Below, piece after piece: positions 62,641 through 64,000 of a DNA stretch of 64,000 nucleotides. Source of the stretch: Trichodesmium erythraeum GBRTRLIN201 (GTDB taxonomy: Bacteria > Cyanobacteriota > Cyanobacteriia > Cyanobacteriales > Microcoleaceae); contig JAGGDU010000213.1 in assembly GCA_018457135.1 (NCBI GenBank), forward strand, positions 14,040 to 78,039, given 5' to 3'. The translations under genes were made by a program, and so were the position numbers. Position 1 is the stretch's first letter. Each line of letters begins with the position of its first letter. The notes under the pieces were generated by a model. That model was not told where the DNA came from. It did no database searches and saw nothing but the letters and a program-made list of their open reading frames with translations.

Positions 62641-63235
62641 TCTTAAATAAAAAGGTAATTTTAGTTATTAATATCTCTGGCTAAAGCTACAGGCTTGAAA
62701 TACCCATGGCAAATATTTTTTTCCCTAACTTTGAAAGTGGAGGCTATTAAGTTTATTGTTTTGTCAACCTTTTTGCGGAATTTATATATTTAAAAGTTTA
62801 AGGTTCAAGGTTTTGCCTTATTGATGAACCAAGAATTTTGCAAGATAGAAAATGTTTCTCCCTCTCAAAGGATTAATTTTGGGAGTTGTATCTAGTTAAT
62901 TTTTGATAAATTAAAAAAGGGATTTAAAAAACAGTAGTTAGGAATTGTGATCTGAGTATTTTCTAGTACTCACTTACTTTGGGTAAAGTAAGTTCAAAAT
63001 AACTGGAGCAAAATTATTAGACATATTTTAATAATGAAAAAATAGAAGCAGTAGCTATTAATTTTAATCAGCTAGCAGAAGATAGTGTAGCTAAAGTAAA
63101 AATGAAGTTCATGGAAATTTTTCTAATTATTTATAAATTTATAAAATTTCTGGTTAAATACGGTAAATAATGGAATAGTTATAATCAGTCAAAAAAACTT
63201 AAAAACAAGCGTTTCAATAATAAAGTGATTAAAAT
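62641..63235. other. spacer between TPR genes, 595 bp, with a gene-fragment duplicate
   Basis: Contains a degraded duplicate of the start of the following TPR gene at 63025-63111; the rest shows no coding content. Confidence 0.5.
63025..63111 (+). pseudogene. fragment duplicate of the next TPR gene's N-terminus
   Basis: In one frame it reads NNEKIEAVAINFNQLAEDS and VAKVKM, aligning with NNKKVETVAINFHQLAESS of the gene at 63236. The fragment has no start codon in that frame. It is about 210 bp upstream of the intact copy. Confidence 0.82.
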
Positions 63236-64000
63236 ATGTCTAATAATAAAAAGGTAGAAACAGTAGCTATTAATTTTCATCAATTAGCAGAATCTAGTCT
63301 AGCCCAAGGAAAATTGGATGAAGCTTATGCAGCTTGTTTAAAAGCATTAAATAGCCAACCAGAATTTGCACCAGCTTACAAAACTATAGGCAATATTTTA
63401 CAGGTCAAAGGAGATATAGAGGCAGCCAAAAATTATTATTTTAAAGCCATAACAATATTTCCTGATTTTGCTGAAGCCCATGCTAATATTGGTAGTATGT
63501 ACGCTAAACAAAGGGACTGGGAAAAAGCATTTTTTTATTACCAAAAAGCTATCCATATTAAGCCTAACTTAGCGATAGTTTATCGAAATTTAGCGAAAGT
63601 CTGCGAGTGTACTGAAAAAGAAGAATTAGCCACAGAATATACTTATAAAGCACTTATCCTAGAACCGGAATCAGCTACAGCTATAGAGCATTTGAATATA
63701 GGAAAAAAATTATTAGAATTAAACAAAATAGAGGCAGCAATTAAATGTTACCGTAATGCTGTTAAAATTAATCCTAATTTGTCAGCAGGATATCAAAATT
63801 TAGGAGAATTGTTGGTAAAAAATGGGGAATTAGAGTCAGCATTAATAGCTTTACGCGAAGGAATTAAGATAGATGCTAAAAACCCTAGATGTTACTACTT
63901 ACTCGGGGAAGTTTGGCAAAAACAGGGACAATATAAGTTAGCAATTTCAGATTATAGTCGTGCTATAGAATTAAAACCAGAAAATCATTTATTCCACAAA
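63236..64000 (+). CDS. TPR repeat protein, C-terminus beyond window
   Basis: Starts at an ATG at 63236 and stays open for 255 codons to the window edge. It carries TPR repeats from the start (LDEAYAACLKALNSQPEFAP, AAKNYYFKAITIFPDFAEA, LLVKNGELESALIALREGI), and is a paralog of the gene at 61294. The missing C-terminus could add a catalytic domain such as the sulfotransferase domain of the first TPR gene; this cannot be seen. Function not assigned. Confidence 0.88.
   Translation, partial: MSNNKKVETVAINFHQLAESSLAQGKLDEAYAACLKALNSQPEFAPAYKTIGNILQVKGDIEAAKNYYFKAITIFPDFAEAHANIGSMYAKQRDWEKAFFYYQKAIHIKPNLAIVYRNLAKVCECTEKEELATEYTYKALILEPESATAIEHLNIGKKLLELNKIEAAIKCYRNAVKINPNLSAGYQNLGELLVKNGELESALIALREGIKIDAKNPRCYYLLGEVWQKQGQYKLAISDYSRAIELKPENHLFHK

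Overview
The window reads as chromosome of a filamentous marine cyanobacterium, most like Trichodesmium or a close relative (inference). Direct reasons are the photosystem II genes psbH and psbN, ndhM, cyanobacteria-restricted families (DUF1823, DUF3146, DUF4327, COP23, SipA), many HIP1 octamers (GCGATCGC), very AT-rich DNA, long gene-free gaps, and many decayed genes and insertion sequences.

Layout. 1-7.4 kb is mostly minus strand: an AAA/RecF-like ATPase running off the left edge, a YjbQ protein, a quinone-reductase-like oxidoreductase, a fused SpmA/SpmB membrane protein, a methyltransferase-like gene split by an in-frame stop, and a radical SAM protein. 7.8-18.8 kb holds a lone cyclic-nucleotide-binding protein, prfC, an SbcD-like nuclease, an OmpR-type regulator with an unusual receiver, a creatininase-family amidohydrolase, a COP23 protein, a small secreted protein and a secreted trypsin-like protease. 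About 1.9 kb without genes follows. 20.7-25 kb has a DUF1400 protein, sipA, rbfA and, after rbfA, a wrecked family 3 glycoside hydrolase.

25.1-29.5 kb is the most intricate part. A two-gene unit (a BAHD-like acyltransferase and a small conserved gene) is tandemly duplicated. One acyltransferase copy is interrupted by a 5'-truncated group II intron, and that intron is interrupted by an IS1-family element with an intact 8-bp target duplication. 30-38 kb carries a phosphoribosyltransferase, two dead IS630-family copies, ndhM, a DUF1823 gene, gap1 and a dead DDE transposase.

39-57 kb is mostly housekeeping: feoA-feoB (ferrous iron uptake), carB, a small gene plus ROK glucokinase pair, a frameshifted membrane/coiled-coil gene, pyrG, DUF3146, the psbH-tatA-pth run with divergent psbN, aroC overlapping a metallo-beta-lactamase-fold gene, and a thioredoxin-TPR protein. 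58.8 kb to the right edge is a TPR paralog cluster: a TPR-sulfotransferase fusion, an all-TPR protein and a third TPR gene running off the window.

I found no clear tRNA, rRNA or CRISPR array. I see no convincing novel multi-gene system. The strongest unusual signals are the nested duplication/intron/IS structure, the in-frame stop inside the methyltransferase-like gene, and the TPR cluster with its local duplications. All assignments come from reading translations by eye.
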